Part shown: in pieces, positions 22,461-35,594 of the stretch
Position numbering within the stretch: the first letter of the stretch is position 1
How the letters are laid out: each line of letters begins with the position of its first letter
Assembly (NCBI GenBank): GCA_029449235.1
Contig: JANATG010000009.1
Coordinates: 1,674,001-1,738,000 of the forward strand
Direction: 5' to 3'
From: Linnemannia schmuckeri
Lineage: Eukaryota > Mortierellomycota > Mortierellomycetes > Mortierellales > Mortierellaceae
Length of the DNA stretch: 64,000 nt
Made by a program: the position numbers and the translations under genes
Notes under the pieces: generated by a model
The model's input: the letters and a program-made list of their open reading frames with translations, nothing else
What the model was told of the DNA's origin: nothing
Databases searched by the model: none

Positions 22461-25400
22461 TTACTCCTTGATGATGGGTAGGGCAACGGGTCCCTTACAC
22501 TTGTGGCAGACAAGATGAGCGCGTCCGGACTTGACTCTCTCGGCTTCCATGGCGGCGTACTCCGTCTTAAGGGGGATGTACTTGCATCCGACCTTGGCGC
22601 AAAAGACGTTGGACTTTTTGTAACGGAGTCCACATGAATTGCAGAGCGCAGAGTGAGCGGTATAGCCGGGTCTCCAGCACGGGGTCTCGCTGGCCCCACA
22701 AGCCTCGCACTTCTTGGTCGTAGCCTTACTCTCGCGAGTCTTGACGGGCTTCTTGGGCGAAACGCTCGATGAGACCGCGGATGGTCCCCCTCCGTTTGTT
22801 CCAGAACCTGTGGCTGAGCCGATAGAAGAGGAGGCAGAGTGACCTGAGGTGCCACCGTTGGCCTTGGAAGTCTTCTTGCCCGCTCCCGCTGCTGCTACTC
22901 CTCCCGAGGACCCCATCGTCGAGGTCGTCATCGTATCCGCCATTATCATACCAGGGAAGTACTGATTCGTCAGTCCGGGTCCATGATAATAAGCGACATG
23001 GTCAGCCTCGGCCGCATCCTCATCTCCGTTGTAATCCTGATCCCAGGCGTTAAAACGCTTACGACCTTCATGCTGCTCAACGGCCATGGTGGCATCCAAG
23101 AGAGGCTTAAGAGTCTTAAGGGAAGCGCGGCGAAGACCGGCATCAGCATCGGCGTGATCTGAGGGGTCATTGTTGCGAATCACCTGCTTCCCCTTACCCT
23201 TGCCCTTGACGCGGTATCCGTCGTCATTTTCCTCTTCGTCAGCATCCAGGGCGCGTCTCTTCTTCTTGCCATCCTTCTCCTTGTGAGCCTTCTTGCGCTT
23301 CTTGGTCTCCATCATCTCGCGGGAGAGCTGCATAGCCAAATCGACTTCTTGAGGCGGGATGCGAAGGTGCTCGGGGACGTTCTGGAGGCGACCCTGGGTC
23401 TTGTGGGAGTTGGGGGCGTCGTTATGAAGCTGCTGAGCGGACAACTCTGCTCCGTCCTCGTAGTAATCCTCATCGTTCACATCAGAGACTGCGCCACCGT
23501 CGTAGTCCATATCCATCGCGTAATCCTCGTCATTAACAGCAGCTGCACGACAATCAACTCCCAACTCCACTGGGGGTGCGAGCTGGTGCCACCGACGCTC
23601 CTGATCTCGATGACCAGTGCTAACGGATTGGCGACGCCTCTTGTAGAGTCCAGTCATGTGTCCTGAGCGAGGTCTATCGTCCGTATCCTCCTGAGCCTCG
23701 TCTCCTGACTGTCCGTCATCGTCGGGCGAGGGTCGGCTGTGAGTCTGAGCCTTGGCACCACGTCCCTTCTGGCCGGGGCCACCCTTCTTCCGCCTCAGCC
23801 CAGTCGTCTTACCGCCACGACCACTAGCCTTTCCACCGCGACCAGCTGATGCCGCTGCCTGCTGGGGTTGCTGCTGCTGCTGCTGCTCGGATGACTCCTC
23901 CTCAGACTCCTCGGTGGCATCGCTGCCGTCGAGGACGCCGCCCTTGGCCTGGATATCGTCAAGGACAACGTGGATCATGTCAGAGATCAGGACAGGGTAA
24001 CTCAGGATCTTGGCCCCACCGATCGTCTTGAGGCCCCTGCTAGCTGGTGGAAGGATTCCTGATCCACTAACAAAGTCCAACTCAGGGCGGGGAATCGCCG
24101 ACTGGCGACGGATGCTCAGCTGTCTCTGTGCCCAGAGGGGAAGAACCGAATCGGCGTCGCCATTTTGCTCTTGCTTGACCTCGGTGACTGAGTCAGTTGT
24201 CGATCCAGCACGATCCTGGCGGTTCTCCGTCTCCTGCTGGTTAGTAGTCGCCTCCTGGGCATCCTGATAAGCAGTGGCCGAGCTACTATAAGGATAAACA
24301 TAAAACAAAATGTAGTAACGCGATTAGATCGGTTGGAAAGCATTCCAACAAACACCAGAACACATCACAAGGTCTTTACCCCACCGTCTCATTAAGTAAA
24401 CCATTTTTTTTTTTTTTTTCATCGAGTTAAGTTCACACCTTGATCCAAATTTGCGGCTTGGAGTGACTGGGGTGGGAGGAATCGATCCATGTTCTTTGAT
24501 CATCAATTCACGATCGGACTGACTTTCCATCACACCGAGCGAAGGGACCCTAGAAGTCAATGGTGGCGTTGGCATGCCCTGTCCCTGTCCCTGCGATCCG
24601 CTTGCTTGTCCTTCCGTCCGGTTGGCTGCAGAGGCCTCTTGTTCAGCAATGATGATATCTCCGATGGACATGGTCGAGTCCTCGTCGGTGAAGGAGATGG
24701 GCTGGCTGGCAGCGCCCGAAGCCATCGTGGATGATGCCTCCAAAGGGTGGGTCGCACCGGGCTCCTTGAATGTTTCCTCAACCTGAATTCCAAGGCCAGA
24801 TCGACGGTCAGGTGAGGGAGGTGTGGCCATCTGCATCACCGGTGAAGGGCAGCCGACGGAGCCTGCTCTGGGCGTCATAGTGGGCATGGATGGGGTACCA
24901 AAAGGCAGTTGGAAAATGACTCCATCCTGAGCTCCGTTCCATGAGGGTGACCGCATGGGAATCGAGCTCTTTCTCTTCGACCGCAGGGGTGTCATAGGGC
25001 TACCGGTGGCAAACATTCCGGGCGACATGGTCGAAGGAGATGAGGGCGAGGGGAGAGGAGCAGCGCTGCTCGAGGGCTCTGCGGGGAACTTGAAGGAGCT
25101 CATTGCCTCAGTGTGAGTCGGGGTGGTGGTCTTGGGGGTAAGGGGTTGGCTGGGGAGGGAGAACAGAGTCAGACCGTAGGATGCCTTGTAGAGAACACGG
25201 CGGTTGCCCAGGAGAGAAGGGACCATGGGCGAAGCAGTCGCAATCGAGGCTCGACGGGAAGGGTCGAATGCCAGAGTATCCTCGGGCACGGGCATCCTGT
25301 TCGCTGTCGATGCATCGGAGTGGCGGCGGAATCCGGTGCGATCATCTTCTTCAGCAAGCACGACCTGGGGGCCATCCAGGTGAGAGCAGGTATCGACAAT

Positions 25401-25961
25401 CTCGCCTTCATGGAAAGATGGCAGGGGACGCTCCTTGTAGGGGATAGCGAGGTGGGCATCGGCGCCACGTTTCCGGGTTTTCACGGTTGAGACGGGCATG
25501 CCGTTCTTGGGCCTGCCGGACGAAATGAGAGGAGCCAAGCGGGCGGCGATCGGCAACGGAGGCTTCGAAGAGAATTGGCCTATCGCGGTAGACGAAGCAA
25601 CAAAGGTATATGAAGAAGAGGAGGGAGGCGTCGATGTATCGGTCGAGGCGGCATGGGGGGAAGGAGGAGAAGGAGGGATGGTTGTTGCTGTTCTGGGCGT
25701 TGCCGAACTAGAAGATGATATTGATGTCGAGAGGGTAGTGCTAGCCTGGATGCGAAGTGAGTTGGATGGCGTTGAAACGGTGGATCGGAGAACACCCTTC
25801 AGTTGTAAGGCTTCGATCTCCTTGGGGGTGAGAAGGATCTTGCCTGTTGACGCCATGCTCTGGAGCGAGCTCAAGGGAACTCGCATTCGTCTGGTTGCCT
25901 GGCTATTCGTTGTTGAAGACGAATCGGCGACCATATTTGGTACCGAAACCTGGGCAGACAT
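22461..25961 (-). CDS. GATA-type zinc-finger protein
   Basis: Two exons, 24439-25961 and 22461-24285, join in phase to 1115 residues. Most of the protein is low-complexity: Ser/Pro/Thr-rich in the first half, then acidic, Gln-rich and Lys/Arg-rich patches with possible nuclear signals. The C-terminus has a GATA finger, CX2C-X18-CX2C (C1034, C1037, C1056, C1059), with the usual TPxWRxG and LCNxCGLRY features. It is followed by four more cysteines (C1070, C1075, C1101, C1104) and histidines, possibly a second zinc site. GATA proteins bind GATA DNA and act as transcription or chromatin factors in the nucleus; the targets here are unknown. The ATG at 25959-25961 is the first in frame. A long gene-free stretch lies upstream. 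Family call is firm; orthology is not. Confidence 0.88.
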
Positions 25962-28900
25962 TGTCGGCTCCTATGGATTGTTATTATTATAGTGAAGGTG
26001 TGGTTGGCTGATTCGGTGGAGGAAAATGGGCGATTGGATGATATAGAGCGAGAGCAATGGAATAGGTATAGCGTGAGGTATGATGAGTGATAGAGAAGGA
26101 TAGGAAAAGTGAAAAAGAGCGAGTAGGAATGGGAGAAAAGTGTGAAGGAAAGTGAAGAGAGTGAAGAAAGAGGAAGGGGAAAGAGAGGAAAGAAATATAA
26201 GAGAAAAAAGGGCGGGTTAGTTGAATGAAATACGAAGAGGATGCTACATTTTAGACGAGCCAAGGAAGGAAGCACGTTTCTGTTGTCTGTGTCTCTGTGC
26301 CCTCTCTTTGTCTGTTGGATCTGCCTGTCTGCCCTCGATTTGTTGATTGAGAGCGTGGCAATCGAACTGACCTGGGGAAGCGAGCAAGGAGACGGGGGAA
26401 GGGAAGGTCATGGTATGGTAAACACACATAGAGAAGGGCAAAGCAGCAAGGACAACGAAGAAAGAAGATTGAAAGATGGAGATGGGATACACAATGCGAA
26501 GGGGAGAGAGGAAAGAACAGGTCGCCTTTCTCTCTCTCATTTTTTTGTCATCCGCATCGTTAACGTCCCCTTCTAGTAGTCGTCGTTCATCTGGTATCAC
26601 TCCCTCACCTGTTATTCTCCCATTGCCTTCGTCATAGCCATAGCCCGGTCCTTTGTTATTTTCGATCCACCCCACCACATCTTCATACAAATATAAGGCA
26701 AAGGAGAACATACGCCGACGGTATACATCAACAACTATCATGCTCTAGATCTTTTTCGTACTGATAATATTCTCCCTTCCGGTCTCATTCACTTTCACTC
26801 TCACTCTCACTCCTATGTAGTTGCGATCCTTTCCTTTAGAATGCCATATTGTCCATTTACTTTCAAAAGTCAGCTAATGTTCTTACCTGAGTAAAAGCGA
26901 TGAAGGAAACGGCAGCCGAGATATGAATGAGAAAGAGCTCACTGGTTTCGTCTTGTGTTTGTTGATGTGTGAATGATATACTCTACACGATTTTAATGAA
27001 AAGTATTTTTCTGGTCAGCTGGCTGAAAGTGGACGATAAAAAATAACAAAGACGAGAAGGGGAGTGGGGAAAGGATGAAGGATAAACAACAGGAAGAGAA
27101 CGAAAGAGAGCCGACAAAATATAATTGAAAGGGAAAGTGGGTAATCTTGTTGTTTGTGCAGCGTTGCTACTTGTATTCGCGTGTGTGAATTAGAGAGTGT
27201 GTTTGTTTGTGGGCACAGTTGAAGAAGGAACAGAGGAATAGAAAAGAAAAAGAGACGAAGAGAAGGTCTGATCTGGTCTGGTTTGAAGATAATGGATAAA
27301 AAAAAAGTGGTTGGGGCATTGATGTCGATGTCCAAAAGAAAGTAGGATATCATCGTCATCTTGTGAAATAAGGGACAGAGCAGATCGCCTAAAGAATATG
27401 AACAGACTGACAGGCCAGACAGGCAAGGCATACAGCAGATACATACACACATGCACAATTGACACAAAGAGAGAGAAAGGGGGGAAGAACCAGGAAGAAA
27501 AAGAAGAGGTGATTGATGACCATACTGCTGTTTGTTGCTTCTTTGATCCACACCCACTCTCCTATAGCAACTCTCTGGATTAGCTGAGGTGGATCGATCC
27601 GCTTCTTCGCAGCACTCTTATTCAAAAAGAGAGAGAGGGAGAGAGAGAGAAAGAAAACACTCGTCGTTCATGAAGTGAACCGATCAAGTAGACGAAGAGT
27701 ACATATGTTGATGTGTATCCCATCCCATCCACTCCGTACCCATTCAGCCCAGACAGACAGACCGGAGTCTGACTGCTTTAGTGCTAATGGTCTCTCTCTA
27801 ATCGTTTCTTCTTATTAGTCTCGTTTTCTTTTTATCACCAAAATCCACTTTGCATTTTTTACTTTCTCGAGATGAGTACTCCCTGAACCTGCTTCTTCTC
27901 ATCCACTACCTTACTCTGTCCTTTTTCTCGACTCGAATGAACGCACACGGTGTGGGATTCTCTTCGTTCGAGGTAAGGGTATATCAGCGGGGTGATAGTG
28001 GTGGTGGCGCAGAAAGGAAAAAGGGAGTAAGAAAAGCAAAAGAAAGTTGAAGACCGAGACTGCTTTCACTCGCTTCCCCACCTTTTCACTTGCATCGAGC
28101 TTTGGTCAAAAGGGAATCAAACAAGCATCAAAGGTCAAAAGGTTCAAATCGAATCGAAATCGAAATAAAGGAGCGCCCTTTTGTGTATAACACAGAACAA
28201 GTGGTGGCAAAAGAGTCAACCAGAGGGAATAAGGAATGTACCTAAGACGTGTTGACAGGCTAAAGAGAATGAACGAATGCGGTGACTGGGAAGAAGTGGG
28301 GTGGAGTGGAAGTGCATGAAGGGCAGGAGAGAGAGACGAGGCCGCCGCAGCGAGCGAAGTTTGAAAAAATGAAAGTGTAATGGAGACAAAAATAGTATGA
28401 AGGATTAAGTACGCCCTTTGTGTTTGCATGTCTCGAAAGTTGAGAGAGAGTGCGTGCGTGTTGGTGAACGAATGAGAGAGAGAGGGTTGGGTAAGTGGTG
28501 GGAAGATAATACCTACAGGTCGTAGCGAGGTCGCAAAGAGAAGTGTCGAGTGGAAAGGCGAAGAAGTGGAAGTGAGTGGTGGTCAGAGGGTAAGACAGCG
28601 ATGAGAGAAGTGAGAAGAAAGGGGAGAGAGAATGTGTAGATGAGAAAAGAAGAAGAAGCGAGTGAGCTTTTGTAAAAGGAAGAGAGTAGTGATCAGTGTA
28701 AAGGAAAAGAGAAGGAAAGTATGAAGAAGAAGAAAAAGAAGTGAAGGAAAGAAAAAGAAGAGAGAGAGTAGTGGATATGCGCAATTGAAGTGCAAAAGGA
28801 AGAAGTGAAGAGAAAGACGAAGACAAAAGAGTTGGATCGGATTTCGTGCTTTTTTTGGGCTTGACTTGCCCTTTACATTCGTGTTCCTGTCTTTTTTTTT

Positions 28901-31900
28901 TTGTCCTCAGGGCAGGTGATCAAAAAAAAAAAAAAAAAAAAAAAAGAGCGTTGTTCGCTTCCGCTTTTGCTTGTGCTTATGCTGTGGTTCGAAGAGACAC
29001 AAGAGGCATTGAAGAGATACACTGACAATACAGCACACTGGCTGTCATTCAACAACTGATCAATAGTCTTTTTTTTTTGTTGGTCTTTGTTCTTAGATCC
29101 ATGTTCTACAGGCACCTTGTCGGTGCCAGTCATCCAGGTTGGTCATTGTTCTCTCTTTCTTTTTCAAGGTAGAAAAACAAATATACAATAAGCAAATAGC
29201 GACTTTCAGATTTCTCTCCTCTCTTTCTCTCTTATAGTTTACAATTCAATTGAATTAAATTTGAATACTCCTCTTCCTATTCAATACGAGCAAAATATAA
29301 TACGGAGCCGAGGATCCCTTTCCTTTGTTGAACTTCTCGTCTTCATCACCACCCCTCTCCTTTCCTTTCACTCCCCATTTCTTCTTCGTCGAATCAGAAC
29401 CAGATCAGATGTCCTCTCTTACCAGCCCCCTTCTCTCTCTTCTTCCCTTCCCTTGTCGCTTCTTCTTATTCTTTTCTACGCTTTTTCTTTTTATTATTTT
29501 TTCATACCCCACCACTTCTACTACCCCTTTGTGAGATCTTTGACCAAACATACCCGTCCAGGTTATTTTAGTAAAATATATATAAAAAAAAAAATGGAGC
29601 ACAAGAAGAAGGGGCCTTCCTGTCTCTGCCTGCGCTATTCTTGTCCCTCGTTGTCCTTTTATCGAATCGAAAATGACCCTATTCATTTCTCTCTCTCGCT
29701 CTCTTTCGTACAATAATGCCGAGGAGCAAACCCCAAGAACGGATCGAAAAACCAATCAAAAAAACAACGACGAGTATTACCATCACCACTGCCAACAATA
29801 ACAGCAACAGCAACCATAATCGAAAGTAGAGGGATATGATTAGGCGGCATAGTAGTACCCGATCGACTCTACTCCCCCTCTTCTGCATTTCTTTTTACTA
29901 ACAAAAGGAGGCTGATGGTTGACAACGAATAAAAATGTTGTTTTCATCATTATTAGCAATGAGCAAGTCATCAAAACCAACCAAGCAACACAACCAATCC
30001 TCCACTGCGGTTTATCCCAAAGTTCCCCAAGTTCACAAAGAGGAGAGAGCCTGGTTTTGAGACGGCACCAGTCAGTCCATCAGTCAAATACACCCGCCTT
30101 GAACAAAAACAAGGAAAAGAACAAAAAAAAAAGCAAAAGCATGCGCCCGACCTTCTGCTTCTCTCTGCCTTTTATCAAGAGACAAAGAAAATAAGTGCTA
30201 GTTCGAATGAAGTACGAAACCTTGTTTTCCTGTCCCATTCCGTTCCCTTCTCCAATTCGATTTGTTCACACAATAAGAAACAATAACAACGATGCAAGAT
30301 AAGTTGTTGTTGTGTTATTCTCTAGCACGAGAAAAAAAAAGAAAAAGGCAAGCCGCAAGTAGGCGGCGCGGATCGAAGAGTTATGTTTGGATATGAATGA
30401 TGACAATGAGCTTTTCGCAAATTGTTTGTGAATTGAACCTACTACCAACAACCAACCATTGATCCAACAGGTCACTGCTGTAATGAATTAGGAGCCCCAC
30501 TCCCCTCCTTCTTCATTAGGTTCTCTACTCTCACGAACTGCGACTTGATGAGAAAGAAGAAAAAAGAACCGCCCAAAGTGCAAAGTCACAAAAACGAGAG
30601 AGAAGAGGACAAAGTGGCAAGTGGCAAACTCAAAAAAGAACGAGCCATCCTAGTTTTTCGACAAGTTGACAAGCGGAGCTGGGATTGTGGGACTTGGATA
30701 ATGGGATATCGACAAGGGGGTCCGTTCACTTTTTATTCATTCATTCGCCGAAAGATGCGAAGAAAAACGCCGTCGCATAACATATGACGATACTAACCAT
30801 GAGCGCACAAGGATTTTTTTCACAAGGACAGATCGTATTTTTTTATTTTCTTCATGTTCAACAATGCCTCCTTTTTTCTTTTTTTCTTTTTTTCCTGATC
30901 TACTCTTCTCAACGTTGTTTGTTGTTGTTATTGTTATTGTGGCTAGACCTGACAGTTGGCATGGACGTTGATCCAACGTGGGGGTTTTTTTTCTTTGGCG
31001 TGCAAGAGTGCGCATGCTTGTGTCTATCATCGGCTGTCAACAATGCAGCAAGGGGAGCGATTGTAAGAGAAAAAAAGAGGGGAGAGAGACAATAGGGAAG
31101 AAAAAAGAAGGGATGACGGCAAGAAGACAAGAGTCAGACTAATAGATTACTAGATACATAAGTGAGAAGGAAGAGAGAGGTAAGGCTCGGTCGATCTACG
31201 AAAATGACAAAAAATATGTAAAAACTATACAAATCACATCATCGACCTATCTTCACGACCGTCGATGCCTTTCCCTCTCCTCATACCACATCTCTTCCAT
31301 TCCCTACTTGTTTCAAACTGCAGCAATGCGAAGCATTCCAGCACCCAGATCGGGTCTCCAGACCTCATTTGGTTTTTTTATCCCGTCGCCGTTCTTTCAT
31401 GCCTCTTTTCTCCCTCTGCTACAGATTGGATAGTGAAACCTCATTTCGACTATCCAAGAGGTACAAAGAAAAAAAATAAAAAAATACTCTCGGGTTTGCT
31501 TGAAATGAACTCAAAGACGGATCATATCCATCTTCCCATCCTTTTGGTCTTCCCTTCCTGAACACACAATTCAATGCATCTGCATTGGCGCCTCTCTGTC
31601 CTCTCATTTACACCTTGTCCTCCTTCATTCGACTCGCTTGTCATTCATATTTTGATCCGAAAAAGGGCTCTTAAACAGGTTTACCTTCACCTTTCCTTCG
31701 TCTCTTCCTTCTCTCAAGTCCCTCAGTCAGCCTGTCAGTCAGGCACTGACCCCTCGCCTTGTTATTTATGCAAACCTACCTTCAAAAAAACATTGAACCA
31801 AAAAACAACAGCAAAACTCAATTGAATTCAATTCCTGTCATTGGCGTAAAGTAAAGTACTGTACTTTAGGATGCAAAGGTACCTCTATCCTTTCATACAA

Positions 31901-33620
31901 CCTTTTTTTTTGTTTGCCTATGTTGCTGAGGTGATGCAGGTGTTGCTCTATGTCAGCTTTTTTCGATCTATTGCCTTTCTCTGTTGTACCTCTCATTCTA
32001 CTCTCTTTCTCCTGTCCCTTTCGTCTCTCCTTGTTCCTGTCTTTATCTCCTCAATCCCAACGGATTGTGCGCTGCTCTTTTCTTTGCTGATTGTTTTGTT
32101 GTTTTGGCGAGGTCAGGGCGGAAGAAAGAGCGAAGAGTATGGGGAGGAAGGATTTGGAATTTGATATACAGGAGGGAAGCACACTTTTTTTCGAGTTTCC
32201 CAAATTAATCGAAGATATGGATTATCGTTACCGACGATGGATAACGAGCAAAGACGAAGAAAGAGACCAGAATGCAAGACCGAGAATCAATGTATAGAGG
32301 ATATTTGGGATTTGGAACCATGCGTAGTTTTGATGTTGATATCGGCGGGATATATGTGAGTGTGTGAGTGAGTGTGGGCGTGGATATGTGGATGAGCAAA
32401 AAGGCAGGGTAAATGCAAAAACACAACAAGTAAACAAAAAAGCCGAACCCACATATTCATTCTATTCAACAACAAAAACAACCAAAAAAACAGATCATAA
32501 TCACAAATGGGCCATGTCAAATAGAGAGGTCCACTGAAGATCGAGGAGGATGGAAAAAGGTTTCCCTTTGTTATTGTGGTGTTTTTCGTTTTTGATTTGT
32601 CTTTGTACGACTCATGTGGATTGGACCTTGGTCAGAACGAGAAAGGCCTAAAATTGCGAGGCTCACCTTCATTTATTCAATCGATAAACAACTTCAACAG
32701 ACATACACATGTCGCCCTCTTGCTTCTCGATCGAGGCACATTCACTCACCCACTTGCAAGGGCCCAAGACGTCAACAACACAACAACAACGATAAATAAC
32801 AAAGAGCGACTTAGTGAGCCCTTGCAGACTCGCCTTCGTCCCTCCGCATTAGAGAAAAGGGAAAAGTGGTGTAAGCAGGAATTGGATGGTGGTGGTTGCG
32901 GCTGTGATTTTTGGTAGTGGGGAAATAGTGGAGACCAGCCTTTTCTGATCCACGCTTTTAAGTGGCAAAATAAATGCGATCGAGGCGCTCATTGTTCCGT
33001 CATATGTACCCTCCCTTTCCCTTTCTCCACTTTCCAACACACGCATCGATCACTTTTCCCTTTCAATACCCATGTGTGTATCAAAAAGGTCCATACTGGG
33101 TAGTAAATGATAGAAAAAAAGGAATACAAAGAACGGATCGAGCCTGACAGAAGGAAAAAACACAAGGGTGTCAACTGCTATTCCGTGTCTGCCCATCCCT
33201 CTTTCCTTGCGCCATCCTATCCCTCTCTGGCTTTCATTATTTCCCTCCTCTTTTCCCCCTTCCTTTACCATGTGCAACACAGAAACAGACATCGATCGGA
33301 CATTAGATAGAGACTTGACACTCACTCGCTCACTCACTCACCCATATTCACAACTCTCCTGTGCTCATGCTCTTCCTTTGTCACCATGCTTTTGTTTTTA
33401 CTAATCGGCATGCCCCGCCTTAGCCATCCGGTGTATGCTCTTCTGTTGTCGCCATCTGAGTACAAATCCCTCTATCCTCTCTTTTTCTCTCTCTCTCCCT
33501 CCCTCTCTCTCTCTCTTTCTCTTTTACCAAGCAGCTCAATCGACATATAAAAGAAGGCGGGAAGCACAAGCTCAAACAGTGACTTGATTCATTAGCGATG
33601 GTTAATTTGTGTTTGAGTGT

Positions 33621-33653
33621 CAGGGACAGGGACAGCGACAGGGACAGCGACAG
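33621..33653. repeat. Hexamer tandem repeat (CAGGGA/CAGCGA)
   Basis: Five alternating six-base units of CAGGGA and CAGCGA, then CAG. Confidence 0.9.
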
Positions 33654-33815
33654 AGTGAGATGAACCAAGTATCCATTTTTTTCCTGCAGGATAAGCGTCA
33701 TCATGACCTCATAACAATAGCCACAATCTCTTACTTATTGCCGCCACTTTTTCACACAGGAGCAGTACACTTAAATAGCGAAAATGAAGATGGTATTTAC
33801 AGCAAAATGCCTAGA

Positions 33816-33818
<3 letters not shown>

Positions 33819-33846
<28 letters not shown>
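33819..33846. repeat. (TA)14 microsatellite
   Basis: Fourteen perfect TA units, 39 nt beyond the stop codon of the M50-type gene. Confidence 0.95.
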
Positions 33847-33849
<3 letters not shown>

Positions 33850-33884
33850 CTCATGGTATGAGTTGTTACAAGTAACCCAAGGTT

Positions 33885-35594
33885 CTACTTCCCGGTACCA
33901 GCACTATTACCAGTACCATCATCTTTGAAAGCCGCAAGGCCCGCAAGGACTGCGCCCACAAGGAAGATCAACGAGATAATCAACCAGATAAAGCCCCATC
34001 CTTGGGCTGGAAAAATGCCGTACTTTTCAGCAAACTGTTCTGCGTCCGAACCATTCGACTTGCGAAGCACAAGCATATCCAGAATCTCCAGAATACTATA
34101 AATGCAGCTCATTACCCTAATTGTTGCATTCATCGAAACAATCATGTAAAGAAAACCTTGTTAGTCAGGGACAATGGAACACTGTAATTTCGACTGCTCA
34201 GCCAACTTTGCATAGAACAAAACAATCAAGCAACACAAAACGTACCCGAGGAAGAGAGTAAAGTACTTGAGGTACTTGCCACCATCGAGCCACCAGAGCA
34301 AGCCCGTAATACCGGCAAAGAACAAACAAATACCAAATGCCAGCAAGTTCCTCGCCCAGAAGATCGTCAGCACTAGACAGAGCATCAACATGATCGCTGC
34401 TCCCTTGGAGGCCGTTACATTAAATGCGCAAAAGACAAGAATTGCTCCCAGAAAAGAAGATCCAAGGTATCCAGCGGGGAGTGCCAAGCATTGTGTCCTC
34501 CTGTTGCCTACATAGGTCGTCAGCCCGCCCAAGTTTGGATCCACAGTGATCGACTTGACCTTTCCGCCACTTACACATGCCATACACGCATGTCCAAACT
34601 CGTGCAGACCAATTGTCACCAACTAAATAAGCATAAAGTGTTACAGAGTAGAAAAGAAGAGGATGTTAGAGAAGCCCATTTCATGCAATTGCAATTTACG
34701 GTACTAGTTAATTAGCAATATTTGTCCGACAAAAAAGTGGACGGGGCGTTGTTGTTAAACTTGAGTGGATTGGTTGGTTGACTGATGGTGGTTGCCAGGG
34801 TCATTAAACTTGTTCCTGTGTGTTGTTATTTTTGGGCTGATGCCCTTCGTATCATTCACTGCCTCCTGAGCTTCTTTTCTGTCTTTCCCTTCTTCACTGT
34901 CTAGGCAGCAGCCCTGTGTCTGGTTTGTCCTGATGGTATTTCTGTGGCTGTTGCATTATTAGTCTATTGATAGATACCGCCCCTCTCTCTTTAGCATATA
35001 GGTCTCTTCCATGTTCCTTCCTTGTCATCAGGTCCTTGGTCGTGTACCCCTGGTGTTATGTCTCAGTCGAATCTACGCTGCCTTTTCCGGGTGACAGAAA
35101 ATAGAAGTACTTGGCTTTTACCTTGAATGGGTACAGGAGGTGCTTCAAGTAGGGCATTTGCCACAGGATCAAGATTCCTGCCATATATCCTCCACTATCG
35201 TTTAACGAAAAAGTGGTCAAGAGAGCAAAAGTAAGTGTGCGAGTGTGAGTGCAAGCGTCCGTGTGGAGGAGGGGTCAGTGAACAACCTTTTTTTGCCCCT
35301 ATGAAGGAGGACAGGTGGTTCGCCCATTTCGCATTGTTTATCTTATCCCTAACAGTGTAGTTCTCCCTTTTCCATCTCGTTTTTGTTATTGCCAACTCGC
35401 GCCCCTTATATTATTCTCATGAATTGTTGTTTCTCGCTAATGGTCGTTTTCGTAATACTGTTGTTGCTGGCAGTATCTTCGTCGTATGTGTTGGTGTCGA
35501 GTACTTACATGAGCCAGAGGATAGTCACTTGTTCTGGAGTCGGTTTAAGCAGGTTTGTCGAGGTGCCATCTCCTCCATTCGGTGTAGGTGCCAT
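33885..35594 (-). CDS. M50B-like integral membrane metalloprotease
   Basis: Exons 35509-35594, 35122-35194, 34246-34622 and 33885-34095 join in phase to 248 residues. Residues 60-64 read HEFGH, the HExxH zinc motif, in the setting GLHEFGHACMA followed by a GGKV turn and a GGLTTY strand, as in the fungal and bacterial peptidase M50B-like family. Several hydrophobic helices follow, then LDGG at 165-168, which may be the second metal-ligand (DG) motif of M50 proteases, and a last helix near the C-terminus. These proteases cut substrates within or next to the membrane; substrate and compartment are not known here. The start ATG lies at 35592-35594. The 499-nt intron 34623-35121 is the longest. 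Family assignment is good; catalytic activity is inferred. Confidence 0.85.

Larger units (their letters stand above)
25962..33884. other. Gene-free stretch, 7.9 kb
   Basis: I find no frame with conserved features, no splice-consistent model and no tRNA or rRNA. Open frames here are short and Phe/Ser/Leu- or Lys/Glu/Arg-rich, mirroring CT or GA composition (for example 28260-28850 purine-rich, 29330-29530 pyrimidine-rich, 33470-33530 CT-rich). The left end should hold the GATA gene promoter and leader; A(24) lies at 28922-28945. Non-coding transcripts cannot be excluded. Confidence 0.5.

Noticed and set aside
26244..26741. Minus-strand frame of 165 residues upstream of the GATA gene
   Set aside because: No domain; lies in the expected promoter/leader region of the GATA gene.
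27015..27557. Minus-strand frame of 180 residues
   Set aside because: Composition-driven, no ATG context or domain, no neighbouring exon in phase.
28260..28826. Minus-strand frame of 188 residues
   Set aside because: Ser/Phe/Leu/His low complexity from a purine-rich block; no conserved feature.
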